Shown here piece by piece: positions 7,901 through 16,182 of a stretch of DNA of 52,801 nt. Every line of letters starts with the position of its first letter. Within the stretch, counting starts at the first letter, position 1. Both the position numbers and the translations under genes were made by a program. Source of the DNA: an uncultured Gemmatimonadales bacterium (GTDB lineage Bacteria > Gemmatimonadota > Gemmatimonadetes > JACCXV01 > JAHWKZ01); the NCBI GenBank assembly GCA_947259315.1, contig CAMYLR010000020.1, positions 1 to 52,801 on the forward strand, read 5' to 3'. The notes beneath the pieces were generated by a model. The model made no database searches and had not been told where the DNA came from. It was given only the letters and a program-made list of their open reading frames with translations.

Positions 7901-9415
7901 GCTGCGTTGTACGGTCAGATCGAGCTGCGCCAACCGGTGGAAGCGCCGGAGCGACTCAGAGAACGATCGTGGGGCCGCGCCGAGGCGCTGACCGCGCTGC
8001 TGCGCGGGCGGGTGGAAGCGCTGGGTCCTGTAACGGCGATCGGGGTCGCCGGTACGCTCGGCTTGGATACGGAGTTGGTCGATGCGGCGTTGATCGCGCT
8101 CGAAGGCGAGGGGCTCGTTCTGCGCGGTCACTTTACTCCCGACGCCGCAGAGACCTCAGATCCGCAGCTCGAGTGGTGCCATCGAAGACTGCTGGCTCGA
8201 ATCCATCGCTACACGATCGATCGGTTGCGATCCGAGATCGAACCCGTCACGCCGGCCCAGTTCATGCGCTTTCTCTTTTCTTGGCAGGGGTTGAGCGCAA
8301 CCGACAAGCCCGCCGACCCACCGGGCGTCTTGTCGGTCTTGGAGCAGCTCCAAGGATTCGAGGCGCCGGCGGCGACGTGGGAAACCGACCTGCTCACCGC
8401 GCGCGTTCGCGATTACGATCCAGCGTGGTTGGATCAGCTGTGTCTGTCGGGCGAGATCGCCTGGGGTCGATTGATCCCCCCGACGCCGACGATGGACGAT
8501 GACGGTCAGGTCAAGCCGCGCACCGGACCGGTGCGAAACTCTCCGCTGGCGTTTCTGCGGCGCGATCAGCTGACCGATTTTCTGTGGTTGGCGCCGGCTC
8601 CCCCGGTAGCCGAAAAAGAACTGAGCCATTACGGCCGCACCGTGTTGGGTGCGCTGCGCGAAGGCGGGGCCGCTTTTGCGCAAGATCTACAATCGCGCAC
8701 CGATCTCCTCCCGACTCAAATCGAACGTGGACTCGGTGAGCTCGTCGCGTGGGGTTTGGTTACAGCCGATGGGATCACCGGTTTGCGAGCGCTGATTACG
8801 CCCGAGAGCGAGCGGCGGCGGCGGCGCCATTACCGCGGCCGGCCGCCAAAGTTCACCGCTGGCACGGGCACCGGTCGCTGGTCTCTGTTCCGACCGTTGA
8901 CGGACACGCCGAAGTCGAACGGCTCCGCGGTCGAGCTCGAAGCACACCACGAGGCGATGGTCGAGCTCTTTGCGCGTCAGCTTTTGGCGCGCTACGGCGT
9001 TTTGGTGCGAAGGCTGCTCGATCGCGAACCACCGCTGGCCCCATGGCGGGACTTGTTGCGGGTCCTCCGCAAGCTCGAGATGCGCGGTGAGATTCGCGGT
9101 GGGCGATTCGTGCAAGGGGTTTCAGGAGAACAGTTTGCGCTGCCCGAGGCGGTCGATGCGGTACGCGCGATCCGGCGCCGCGAGTCGGCGGGTGAGATGG
9201 TCGTCGTCAGCGGCGGCGACCCGTTGAACCTGGCCGGGATCATCACGCCCGGGGAGCGAGTGGCGGCGTTACCGTCGAATCGAGTGTTGTACCGCGACGG
9301 CGTACCGATCGCCGTCAAAGAGGGCAAGCGCCGCCGCGTGCTGAGCGAGACCGTCGGCACCGGCGAGCGTCAAGCGATCGAGACGATGCTGACGACCGGC
9401 CGGTTGGTCCACTAG
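4958..9415 (+). CDS. lhr: Lhr family ATP-dependent superfamily 2 helicase, full length
   Basis: Large DNA/RNA helicase of the Lhr family, linked in other bacteria to DNA damage repair. 1485 residues, close to the full-length E. coli type (about 1.5 kb residues), so it has both the Lhr core and the long C-terminal extension. Seen motifs: Walker A A-P-T-G-S-G-K-T at 43-50; DEIH box at 174-177 within V-D-E-I-H-A-V; motif III-like L-S-A-T-Q-R; S-H-H-G-S-L-S before the second RecA domain; motif VI Q-R-V-G-R-S-G-R near 394. The region after residue about 850 carries the winged-helix arrays of the Lhr-CTD. ATG start; only a weak GGGG ribosome site. It stands alone, convergent with the next gene. Confidence 0.95.
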   Translation: MALDAFHPAVRTWFEHRFPNGPSIPQQQGWPAIRSGRHTLIAAPTGSGKTLAAFLSAIDELVRLGLDPSVGGPGALPNETRVVYVSPLKALSNDIEKNLAEPLAGIRAELERMGLPDVDIQTAVRTGDTPASERQAHLKNPPHLFVTTPESLFILLTTYRGRQMLQTVRTVIVDEIHAVANDKRGSHLALTLERLESLVTHGSVGDVYQQNGKRHYIEKDDLVAQPAGRPPVRIGLSATQRPIEDVARFLVGARRTSPLDCQIIDIGHVREMDLQIEVPDSPVEALPSNEMWTEVYDRLAALIEQNRTTLVFVNTRRLAERVVHHLSERIGEEWITSHHGSLSKERRLDAEQRLKAGQLKALVATASLELGIDIGTIDLVCQIGSPHTIAALVQRVGRSGRKMGSVAHGRLFALSRDELVECAALVRSVNEELLDRLIIPELPLDILAQQIVAASASRDWSVDELFELIRGAYPFRNLSRETFDTIVLMLAEGYAVQRGPRAAYIHYDEINGRIRGRRGARLAAVTSGGAIPDNSDYQVILDPEGVMVGSINEDFAIESLPGDIFQLGNASWEILKIETGRVRVADAKGQPPTIPFWLGEAPARTDELSCEVSRLRTDVEVRLAEGPGVAARWLTEDVKIPPAAARQIEEYLAATVNVLTVIPSRETLVLERFFDEAGGMQLVIHSPFGGRINRAWGLALRKRFCRGFDFELQAAATEDSIVLSLGPTHSFPLDDVFGYLETTTARELLIQALLAAPMFQTRWRWNACRSLAVLRMQGGKKVPAQLLRMRAEDMLVAAFPQAAACLENVVGDIEVPDHPIVQQTVEDCLIEAMDIDGLEALLGQIESGELKLIARDVPEPSPMAHEILNARPYAFLDEAPAEERRTLAVSTRRSLDFRTADELGTLDREAIDRVRQEAWPEPENGDEVHDVLAWLGLITDSEAEPWSALLDQLEADRRATRIVASRSERTFWVAAERLPEAAALYGQIELRQPVEAPERLRERSWGRAEALTALLRGRVEALGPVTAIGVAGTLGLDTELVDAALIALEGEGLVLRGHFTPDAAETSDPQLEWCHRRLLARIHRYTIDRLRSEIEPVTPAQFMRFLFSWQGLSATDKPADPPGVLSVLEQLQGFEAPAATWETDLLTARVRDYDPAWLDQLCLSGEIAWGRLIPPTPTMDDDGQVKPRTGPVRNSPLAFLRRDQLTDFLWLAPAPPVAEKELSHYGRTVLGALREGGAAFAQDLQSRTDLLPTQIERGLGELVAWGLVTADGITGLRALITPESERRRRRHYRGRPPKFTAGTGTGRWSLFRPLTDTPKSNGSAVELEAHHEAMVELFARQLLARYGVLVRRLLDREPPLAPWRDLLRVLRKLEMRGEIRGGRFVQGVSGEQFALPEAVDAVRAIRRRESAGEMVVVSGGDPLNLAGIITPGERVAALPSNRVLYRDGVPIAVKEGKRRRVLSETVGTGERQAIETMLTTGRLVH

Positions 9416-9443
9416 CCGACTGCGATCCTCCCCGCTCTAGCTT

Positions 9444-10427
9444 CTAGAACAACGACAGCTGCGGTCCGGTAATCGTCTCAGGACGGCGCCGACGCTCGTC
9501 GCGCGCGACGAGCCCGTGCTTGGCGCGCAACTTCCGCACTAGATCACGCAATCCCGCACCATACTCTCGGGGCAGGTAGGCGCTGCGCTCGAAGTCGCGT
9601 TGATAGCGCTCGACCAAGTCCGGAAACTCCTGCTCGAGAAACGGGAAGAAGACCTTCATCGAGGATGGCATCAGGAAAAGCGACGCGGCCACGAACCACC
9701 CCGCGCCGGCCCCTGCAGCCGCAGCCGCCAGCCGATCCAGTGCCACCGGGTCATCGGTAATCCCGGGCAGGACCGGCATGGCGAAGACGCCGACCGGGAC
9801 GCCGGCTGCGGCCAACTCGCTCACCGTCTTGAGTCGCAGGTCTGGGCGCGGCGCTTTGGGCTCAAGCGCTCGCGCTAACCGTCGGTCAACGGTGGTAACG
9901 GTGATGTTTACGCCGACCCGATGACGCGCGGCCAAACGTTGCAACAACTCCAGGTCGCGCGTCACCAGATTGGACTTGGTGGTGATCGAGAAATCGAGCC
10001 CTTCCCAACCCGCCAACACGCGCAGGATCGCGCGCGTACGGCGGTACCGCTTCTCGGCCGGCTGATAGGGGTCGGTTGCCGTACCGATAGCGATCGACTC
10101 GCTCGGCTTTACCTGATGGAGCTCACGCCGCAACAATTCGCTGACGTTGTCCTTGGCGAAGATCTGCTCTTCGAACGTCACCGGTGTCAGGTCCATGAAC
10201 TCATGGGTGTACCGAGCGTAGCAGTACTTGCAGCCGATCTCGCACCCGCGGTACGGATTGATCGTCCACTGAAAGTGGACTCGGGGGGAGTCGCACCGGT
10301 TGAGGACGCTCCGCGACGGGAGGGTCCGGTAGTCGACCTGCCGCTTGGCGTGCAAAGTCGTCCCGGCGCGTGCCAGGTGTGCGATACCGCGGTTTTGAGG
10401 CGGGGCGGCCTCGATCGTCCCGATCAT
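9444..10427 (-). CDS. Rv2578c-type radical SAM protein (SplB-like)
   Basis: Radical S-adenosylmethionine protein of 327 residues. The [4Fe-4S] motif is C62-E-I-G-C66-K-Y-C69, the CX3CX2C signature, inside N-P-Y-R-G-C-E-I-G-C-K-Y-C-Y-A-R, which I associate with the Rv2578c / spore-photoproduct-lyase-like group. Later motifs E-S-I-A-I-G-T-A-T-D-P-Y-Q-P-A-E-K and I-T-T-K-S-N fit the SAM-binding barrel. Substrate is unknown for the family, so no reaction is assigned. It is convergent with lhr (28 bp gap) and has its own good sigma70-like promoter. The short leader with a poor ribosome site may give leaderless or near-leaderless translation. Confidence 0.9.
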   Translation of the reverse strand: MIGTIEAAPPQNRGIAHLARAGTTLHAKRQVDYRTLPSRSVLNRCDSPRVHFQWTINPYRGCEIGCKYCYARYTHEFMDLTPVTFEEQIFAKDNVSELLRRELHQVKPSESIAIGTATDPYQPAEKRYRRTRAILRVLAGWEGLDFSITTKSNLVTRDLELLQRLAARHRVGVNITVTTVDRRLARALEPKAPRPDLRLKTVSELAAAGVPVGVFAMPVLPGITDDPVALDRLAAAAAGAGAGWFVAASLFLMPSSMKVFFPFLEQEFPDLVERYQRDFERSAYLPREYGAGLRDLVRKLRAKHGLVARDERRRRPETITGPQLSLF

Positions 10428-10436
10428 GGGAGCCCT

Positions 10437-10465
10437 ATTTTCGGTCTTTTTTCGGTATCTGTCAA
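10437..10465 (-). promoter_or_regulatory. Sigma70-like promoter of the radical SAM gene
   Basis: On the minus strand a perfect -35 TTGACA (10460-10465) is followed after 17 bases by GAAAAT (10437-10442, four of six matches). The ATG at 10427 lies only 9 bases further on, so the transcript leader would be only a few bases long. Confidence 0.6.
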
Positions 10466-10482
10466 GGGGCCGCCTGAGCCCC
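10466..10482 (-). terminator. Short GC hairpin after the SLC13-type gene
   Basis: GGGGC (10466-10470) pairs with GCCCC (10478-10482) over a 7-base loop, starting 8 bases after the stop of the transporter gene on the minus strand. No T-run follows; the -35 box of the next gene does. Weak candidate for a terminator. Confidence 0.35.
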
Positions 10483-10490
10483 GGGCTGCC

Positions 10491-12833
10491 CTAGCCGCTC
10501 AGCGGCCAGATCAGCGGCAGGATGAGGACGACGATCAGCAGCAGTAGCACCACGAGCGGCAGGCCGACCTTGGTGTAGTCGGTGAATTTGTACCCCCCGA
10601 CCCCCATCACGAGCAGGTTCACCGGGTGGCCGACCGGGCTCATGAAGGCGGCCGAGCTGCCGACCGCCACCACCATTAAGAGCGCGTGCGGCGACAGCCC
10701 CAGATCTCCCGCACTGCTGAGCGCGATCTGGGACATCAGGACCGCCACCACCGCGGTCGGCATGATCTGCGCAGCGAGCGCCGTGATGACGAACAGCCCC
10801 GCGATGAGGGCGCGCGGTCCGAGCGCCGCAACCGATCCGAGGACGGTGCTGGCGATCATCTGGGCCGCGCCCGATTGCTGCATCGCGACCCCCAAGCTCA
10901 GCATCCCGGCGATCAGCACGACCGCCTTCCACTCTACCGACGAGTACGCCTCCCCAGCGGTCAGACATCCAGTCACCACCATCGCCGTCGCCCCCGCCAG
11001 GGCGGCGATGTAGATCGGCAAGACCCCTAGAACGACCGATGCGACGACCAGCGTCATAATCGCCGCCGCCACCGGCGCCCTGTTCTCACGCAGCGGCTCG
11101 CGTTCGACTTCGGTCAGGACGAGAAAATCAGGCTCCTTTGCGAGCAAGTTGAGCTTTTCGCGTGGCCCGTAGACGAGCAGCGCGTCACCGAACCTGAGGT
11201 TCATGTTGCGCAGTTTGGTTGTGAACGATTGTGCCTCGCGCCAGATCTCCACTACCGTCAGACCGTACTTCTCGTGAAAATCGATCTCGCGCAGCGTCTT
11301 GCCGCTCAAACGAGTGCGCGGCGCCAGTACGACTTCGGCCAAACCCACGTCGTCCGACTCGAGGGTGTCAAGCGTCGGTGGACCCTGCTCATCGATCTCG
11401 AGTTGTTGCATCGCCTCGAGGTTTTCGAAATCGCTTTGCCGGCCTTCGACGAGGCAGAGATCGCCGGCCTGAAGGGTCTCGATCGGCTCGGGCAGGAGGC
11501 GGGTTTCGGTGTCGCGCAGAATTCCCACAACTGACAAACCAAAGGCGTCGCGCAACCGAGTTTCGGTCAGCGACATCCCGGCCAAGCGCGATCCTTCCGG
11601 GATACGAATCGCCAAAAACCGTCGTCGAAGGGCATAGATCCGGGCGACCTCGTCTGGTGTCAGCGTGCGTGGATTCGTGAAGTCGTCGCCTCCTATGAGC
11701 GCCTCCACACGATCCGGAACCCCAACGACGAGCAACCGATCGCCACCTTGCAGCACGAACCGTCGCAGACGGGTCCGACGAAACCGCCCATCGCGCGTTA
11801 TCGCCACGACCAGCACACCGGTCAACCCGCGGAAGTCGACCTCTTCGAGCGTCCGACCGATCAACTTTGACCCGTCGGCTACAGTGAGATCGGCAAACTT
11901 CAGCGCCGTGACGAGGTCTTGCTCGACGTGCCACTCCTCCTCGAGCCGCAGTTGGCGCCAGCTTCGGAGGGCGCTGAGTCGCGCCGGAGTTCCTTGGACG
12001 ACGAGCTTGTCGCCACCACGAAGCTCCGTACGCGCGCCCGGCGCGAGCACTGTTGTGCCATTCCGGACGATCGCCATGACGCTGATTCCAAGCGCTGGAC
12101 GGAAACGGACGTCCCCCAGCGTCTTGCCAGCCAACGCCGATCCTGGCCGTAGCGTGAGCGTGAACAACACGTTTGGCAGTTGATACGCCTGGTCCAACTG
12201 TCGGGCACCGCTCGTCCGGACACGGGTCGGCAACAGCCGACGACCCACGATGATCATGTAGGCCGTGCCCACGGTCAGGGCGATCAGCCCTACTGGCGTG
12301 AAATCGAAGAACGAGAACGGGCGCAGGCCGGCGTCAGCCAGCGCACCGCTGATCAAGATGTTTGGGCTCGTTCCGATCAGCGTCGTGAGACCACCAAGCA
12401 ACGAGCCAAACGCGAGCGGCATCAAGAACAACGATGGCGAACGATCCGTTCGCCGAGCGATATCGAGAACCGCGGGCAGCATCAACGCACCGACGGCGAT
12501 GTTGTTCATGATGCCCGACATCAATCCCACTGCGAGCATCATCACCGCCAGCAGGCGCGTCTCCTGATGGCCCGCCAACCGCAACAAGCGCTGACCGAGA
12601 ATGTTGCCGACACCGGTTCGCATGAGACCGCCCGATAGAACCAGCACCGAGGCGATCGTGACCACCGCTTCGTTGGAGAAGCCTTGGAGAGCTTGCTGAT
12701 GAGTGATCACACCCACCAGCGTCAGGACGAGCAACACCAGCAGCGCCACCACGTCGACCCGCACGCGCTCGGTCACGAAGAGGATGATCGCGCCGATCAT
12801 GACAGCGATGACGATGAGGATGTCGGGGGTCAC
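10491..12833 (-). CDS. SLC13/DASS-type transporter with four central RCK_C (TrkA-C) domains
   Basis: Inner-membrane anion or carboxylate transporter (780 residues). About six N-terminal helices (residues 5-200) include the re-entrant-type motif G-T-S-P-N-I-L-I-S near 154. A cytosolic block of four RCK_C/TrkA-C repeats follows at about 222-300, 310-385, 415-485 and 505-580, each with a G-x-L-x-G-x-T/S-L start and an L-x-x-G-D-x-L-x-V end. The second membrane half spans 595-780. RCK_C domains usually bind small ligands and gate transport. Sulfate, phosphate or dicarboxylate are all possible substrates. GTG start. It follows the large cytochrome operon on the same strand, with the small SnoaL-like gene between, so read-through is possible but not shown. 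Confidence 0.9.
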   Translation of the reverse strand: MTPDILIVIAVMIGAIILFVTERVRVDVVALLVLLVLTLVGVITHQQALQGFSNEAVVTIASVLVLSGGLMRTGVGNILGQRLLRLAGHQETRLLAVMMLAVGLMSGIMNNIAVGALMLPAVLDIARRTDRSPSLFLMPLAFGSLLGGLTTLIGTSPNILISGALADAGLRPFSFFDFTPVGLIALTVGTAYMIIVGRRLLPTRVRTSGARQLDQAYQLPNVLFTLTLRPGSALAGKTLGDVRFRPALGISVMAIVRNGTTVLAPGARTELRGGDKLVVQGTPARLSALRSWRQLRLEEEWHVEQDLVTALKFADLTVADGSKLIGRTLEEVDFRGLTGVLVVAITRDGRFRRTRLRRFVLQGGDRLLVVGVPDRVEALIGGDDFTNPRTLTPDEVARIYALRRRFLAIRIPEGSRLAGMSLTETRLRDAFGLSVVGILRDTETRLLPEPIETLQAGDLCLVEGRQSDFENLEAMQQLEIDEQGPPTLDTLESDDVGLAEVVLAPRTRLSGKTLREIDFHEKYGLTVVEIWREAQSFTTKLRNMNLRFGDALLVYGPREKLNLLAKEPDFLVLTEVEREPLRENRAPVAAAIMTLVVASVVLGVLPIYIAALAGATAMVVTGCLTAGEAYSSVEWKAVVLIAGMLSLGVAMQQSGAAQMIASTVLGSVAALGPRALIAGLFVITALAAQIMPTAVVAVLMSQIALSSAGDLGLSPHALLMVVAVGSSAAFMSPVGHPVNLLVMGVGGYKFTDYTKVGLPLVVLLLLIVVLILPLIWPLSG

Positions 12834-12869
12834 GGTCGTGACTCTAACACCTGGGAGCGACTGAGGCGT

Positions 12870-13331
12870 CTACGAGTGAGCGGCTAGCCCCGCCTCGCGG
12901 GGGTCGAAGTACACCCGCTCACCGCGGAATAATCGTCGTTCGGGATCCCATGGGAAGAAGATGATCACCGTGAAGTCGACGTCCCGGTCGGTGGCCTGAA
13001 AGTCGAGCCAGTCGCCGGCGTGGGTTCCGGTCAGACGAGCTTCCTCGCACACTCCCTGTGGACCGATCACGATGTTCGACAATGCGAAGTCGACATCCGG
13101 GAAAGCGCCGAGAAGCAGAGTGTAGAAGTCGCGCGCCCCATCATGGCCCTCCCAACGATGACCGGTCGGGACGATCTCATACACACAATCGGGCGTAAGC
13201 GTCGCGATCAGCCCGTCCAGGTCGCGATTGTCTTCGGCGATCGAGTGCGCCTTCCAGAGATCACGGATGCGCTCGCATTCGGCCGGATCAAACGGTCGCT
13301 TTAGCAACTCTCGAGGATCAACGCTGGTCAT
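12870..13331 (-). CDS. SnoaL/NTF2-like domain protein
   Basis: 153-residue soluble protein with the NTF2-like cone fold pattern: an N-terminal helix pair (R-I-R-D-L-W-K-A-H-S-I-A-E-D-N-R-D), L-I-A-T-L-T-P-D-C-V-Y-E-I, W-E-G-H-D-G-A-R-D-F-Y, and beta strands ending in F-R-G-E-R-V-Y-F-D. This is the SnoaL-like polyketide-cyclase/limonene-epoxide-hydrolase-type family, whose members have many unrelated functions. No catalytic assignment is possible. It lies 24 bp after the end of the cytochrome b gene on the same strand and may be the last gene of that operon. No signal peptide, so it is cytosolic. Confidence 0.82.
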   Translation of the reverse strand: MTSVDPRELLKRPFDPAECERIRDLWKAHSIAEDNRDLDGLIATLTPDCVYEIVPTGHRWEGHDGARDFYTLLLGAFPDVDFALSNIVIGPQGVCEEARLTGTHAGDWLDFQATDRDVDFTVIIFFPWDPERRLFRGERVYFDPREAGLAAHS

Positions 13332-13355
13332 CGATCTCGATATCCGCGTGGAGGG

Positions 13356-14447
13356 TTACTGTGTTGGATTTGCTGTGTAGCCGAGGATCGTCAACACGAT
13401 GATGTACGCGATGGCAGCGATACCGAGCCAGATAAACAACCGCTCGCGCTGACCGCGAATGCTGGGCCGATCGAGAAACGGGACGAGCAGCAACAGCACA
13501 CCCGCGATGCCGAACGCGAACACGCCTACAGCTTCGCCTTCCATAAAGAGTATGTGCGCCGGCAGGTACTTGAGGGACTGGAACATGAACATGAAGTACC
13601 ACTCGGGCTTGATACCGACAGGTGCAGGCTGGAACGGATCGGCCTTGACGCCGAGCTCGGCTGGGAAGAGCGCCGCCAGGCTGGCTAGAATCGCCAATGC
13701 TGTCAGCCAACCGATCAGGTCACGCAACAGGAAGTTGGGGAAGAACGGCATCGCGCGCGCTCCCTGCTCACCAGCGTTGACACTATCGGGGGTGCTCATG
13801 CCGTGCTTCTGAACCAAGAACAGGTGAACCGCCAGGAAGACGCCGGCCGCGGCCGGAAGTAAGGCCACGTGGATCGCATAGAACCGCGTCAGCGTCGCCC
13901 CGGAGACGTCCGGGCCACCGCGAAGGAGGCTCAGCATGAACGTCCCGACGATCGGCACCACGCCGATGATCTCAGTCCCGACGCGGGTCGCGAAATAGGC
14001 CAGCTCGTTCCAGGGCAGCAAGTAACCGGTGAAACCAAAGGTGATCGACAACCCGAGCAGGGCGATCCCCGAGATCCACGTGATCTCGCGCGGCGGACGG
14101 TACGCCTTGAGGAGCAGCACGCTGAATAGATGGATGAACACTGTCAGGATCATGAGGTTGGCGGCCCACGCGTGGATCGATCGGATCAGCCACCCGAACT
14201 CCACCTCCGCCATCAAGAACTGGATCGACTCGTACGCTTCCTCGGCGCTCGGTCGATAGTAGAACAACAGCAGCACGCCGGTAGCGACCTGGACCATGAA
14301 GAGGAAGAGCGTCATCCCTCCCAGGTAGTACCAGATCGTATGCCGATGAACCGGAACGTCTTTCTTTGCGGCGATCTTCTGGACGTACGAAAGGCCCAGC
14401 CGAGCGTCCAGCCACGTCCACAGGTCACCGAGCCAGCGCCGATCCAT
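13356..14447 (-). CDS. qcrB: Cytochrome b of a bc/b6f-type complex (b6 and subunit IV fused), canonical
   Basis: Quinol-oxidising membrane subunit with two b haems. The start at 14447 lies two bases after the Rieske stop; the frame is open further upstream but only as overlap. Haem ligands H92/H106 and H193/H208 have the 14- and 15-residue spacings seen in the family. G-Y-L-L-P-W follows the first helices, and the Qo-site P-E-W-Y is intact at 281-284, in the part corresponding to subunit IV. 363 residues with about eight helices. With the adjacent intact Rieske protein it should form a working bifurcating complex. A c1 or f subunit is not seen; the nonaheme cytochrome just upstream may take its place. 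Confidence 0.93.
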   Translation of the reverse strand: MDRRWLGDLWTWLDARLGLSYVQKIAAKKDVPVHRHTIWYYLGGMTLFLFMVQVATGVLLLFYYRPSAEEAYESIQFLMAEVEFGWLIRSIHAWAANLMILTVFIHLFSVLLLKAYRPPREITWISGIALLGLSITFGFTGYLLPWNELAYFATRVGTEIIGVVPIVGTFMLSLLRGGPDVSGATLTRFYAIHVALLPAAAGVFLAVHLFLVQKHGMSTPDSVNAGEQGARAMPFFPNFLLRDLIGWLTALAILASLAALFPAELGVKADPFQPAPVGIKPEWYFMFMFQSLKYLPAHILFMEGEAVGVFAFGIAGVLLLLVPFLDRPSIRGQRERLFIWLGIAAIAYIIVLTILGYTANPTQ

Positions 14448-14449
14448 CC

Positions 14450-14905
14450 CTAGGTGCCCTTGCTCACGACGATCTGATCGGCCAACTCGTTGACGACGAA
14501 CTGTTCCAACGGGCGTGGGGGTGGACCTGAGATGTTGATGCCATTCAGGTCGAAGTGACCGTTGTGACACGCGCACCAGATATGACCGATGTCCTCACGG
14601 TACTGGACGGTACAGTTGAGATGCGTGCAGGTAGCTTCGAACGCGCGCAGCTCTCCTGCTGGGGTGCGTACGAGAATCCCGGCTTTGCTGCCGAACTTGA
14701 AGATCTTGGCCGTGTTGGGCGGGACTTCTTCGGGACCGAACGGCAACCGAACCGTTGTCGCCGCGGATTCAGCGGCTTCCGGCGGAATAAGGTAGCGGCT
14801 AACCGGGAAACCTGTCGCCAACAGGAGCCCTCCGACGCTGGTACCCAACAGCCAGTTTAGAAATTTCCGGCGCGATGGCTCCGGCGACTTTGCTTCATCG
14901 ATCAT
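14450..14905 (-). CDS. qcrA: Rieske [2Fe-2S] protein, intact cluster site
   Basis: Electron carrier from quinol to cytochrome c in a bc-type complex. 151 residues. Tat-like N-terminus [11 protein letters not shown] with a hydrophobic anchor, then the Rieske fold. Cluster box I is C93-T-H95-L-N-C98 and box II C111-A-C113-H114-N-G, so both Cys and both His ligands and the disulfide pair are present; 12 residues separate the boxes. Box II has A and N where P and G are more common. The gene is read from the minus strand just before cytochrome b (two-base gap) and after the nonaheme cytochrome (14-base gap). Confidence 0.94.
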   Translation of the reverse strand: MIDEAKSPEPSRRKFLNWLLGTSVGGLLLATGFPVSRYLIPPEAAESAATTVRLPFGPEEVPPNTAKIFKFGSKAGILVRTPAGELRAFEATCTHLNCTVQYREDIGHIWCACHNGHFDLNGINISGPPPRPLEQFVVNELADQIVVSKGT

Positions 14906-14919
14906 GTGCGACCCCCTGT

Positions 14920-16182
14920 CTAAGCACCGTGCTCGATCTCCCGGATCTTCATGACCAACCCTATGATGAGCGCGACGATAATGACGACCGAAGCCACCAA
15001 TCCGAGGCGCCGGAAACGGAGGTCGGCCAGCGCCTCCCGTCCCCGCGACTGAGCTTCGACCGCGATCTCGAGCCCGGCTTCCGTCTCCGTGGTGACAGCG
15101 TCAACATCGAACGAGTGGACGGTCGCCCGAACCTTGATCAACGCATCCTCCGCACCGTTTAGCTCGAACAGCGCCTGGCTAACTTCCATCCCCGCGTTCT
15201 CCGCCCGCAGCAGGAGCGCATGTGCTTCTTCTGTCGTCATGCGCAGCGAGTCGATCGCGCTTCGGAAAGCGACTGCGGTTTGACCACCGGGATCCTCGTC
15301 GGTGTGGCACCGGGCACAGACCGACCCTTCCCCGAGCCCCAGCATATCGTCGTTGGCCGGATGAACATCGTGGTTGTTATGACACGTGGCGCAACCCGGA
15401 CTCCCCAACAGAGCGAAGACCCTCGAGTGCCGGCTCTCGTTGAAGAGATCCGCCATCATGGCGTGACATTGGCCACAAACATTCCCGACCCATGAGACGC
15501 CGGGTGGAGCGGCCCCATGGTTGCCATGACAATCGTTACACGTTGGCGCCGACAAATCGCCTCCGTCGGTGATCATTTGCCAGTGAACGCTGGTTTGATA
15601 ATCGTCCAACTGGTTGGTCGGGAGCCTGTACGGCTCCATGCGCGTCGAGTCTGCGTGACAATCGCCGCACATCTCGGCGACGTTGAGAGGATGGACGGTC
15701 GACCTCGGATCCGACGCCGCTTTGATCGAGTGGGATTGGTGACAGTCGGTGCACGTCGCGACGTTGGGGTCGTCGTTCTCGCGCAAAGCTTGGCCGTGTG
15801 CCGAGGTCTCGTACTCCGCGACTTGATCGACCCGAAGCGCGGGGTTGAAGCGCTTCATGAACTCCGCATTGGAATGGCATCGGCCGCAGAGCGCGGGAAT
15901 CTGCTGTCGTTCGGGGGTGCCGATGTACCCCTTGTCAGGGTCCATCGCCGCTGGTCCGACCACCGTCGCATCGCCGCCGTGACACGCAATGCACCGGAAG
16001 CCTTCGGCCGCGTGAACGTCTTCGGCGTACAGTGTCGCCGGGTCCGCAAGCCGTCCCGCCGGGAGGGCACGGTGACACGTCAGACAAGTGTCTTGCTGTT
16101 CCTGTGCGAGCGCCGAATCCGCCTGTCCGACTGTCATGGCGATGCACGCGAGTATCACGGCGGCTGAGAACCGGCGCCTCAC
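14920..16182 (-). CDS. Nonaheme c-type cytochrome with C-terminal membrane anchor
   Basis: 420 residues with a Sec signal (cleavage probably after A-L-A-Q) and nine CXXCH motifs between about residues 33 and 290. A helical linker and one hydrophobic helix (V-A-S-V-V-I-I-V-A-L-I-I-G-L-V-M) follow near the C-terminus, placing the haem domain in the periplasm. The ATG overlaps the stop of the preceding tetraheme gene by 4 bp. It is a paralogue in architecture of the nonaheme protein at 27183-28424: same haem number, same G-T-P-[ED]-[RK] motif after haem 2, same helical linker and anchor. Both lie beside a cytochrome b / Rieske module, so a role as the electron acceptor of these complexes is likely but inferred. 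Confidence 0.92.
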   Translation of the reverse strand: MRRRFSAAVILACIAMTVGQADSALAQEQQDTCLTCHRALPAGRLADPATLYAEDVHAAEGFRCIACHGGDATVVGPAAMDPDKGYIGTPERQQIPALCGRCHSNAEFMKRFNPALRVDQVAEYETSAHGQALRENDDPNVATCTDCHQSHSIKAASDPRSTVHPLNVAEMCGDCHADSTRMEPYRLPTNQLDDYQTSVHWQMITDGGDLSAPTCNDCHGNHGAAPPGVSWVGNVCGQCHAMMADLFNESRHSRVFALLGSPGCATCHNNHDVHPANDDMLGLGEGSVCARCHTDEDPGGQTAVAFRSAIDSLRMTTEEAHALLLRAENAGMEVSQALFELNGAEDALIKVRATVHSFDVDAVTTETEAGLEIAVEAQSRGREALADLRFRRLGLVASVVIIVALIIGLVMKIREIEHGA

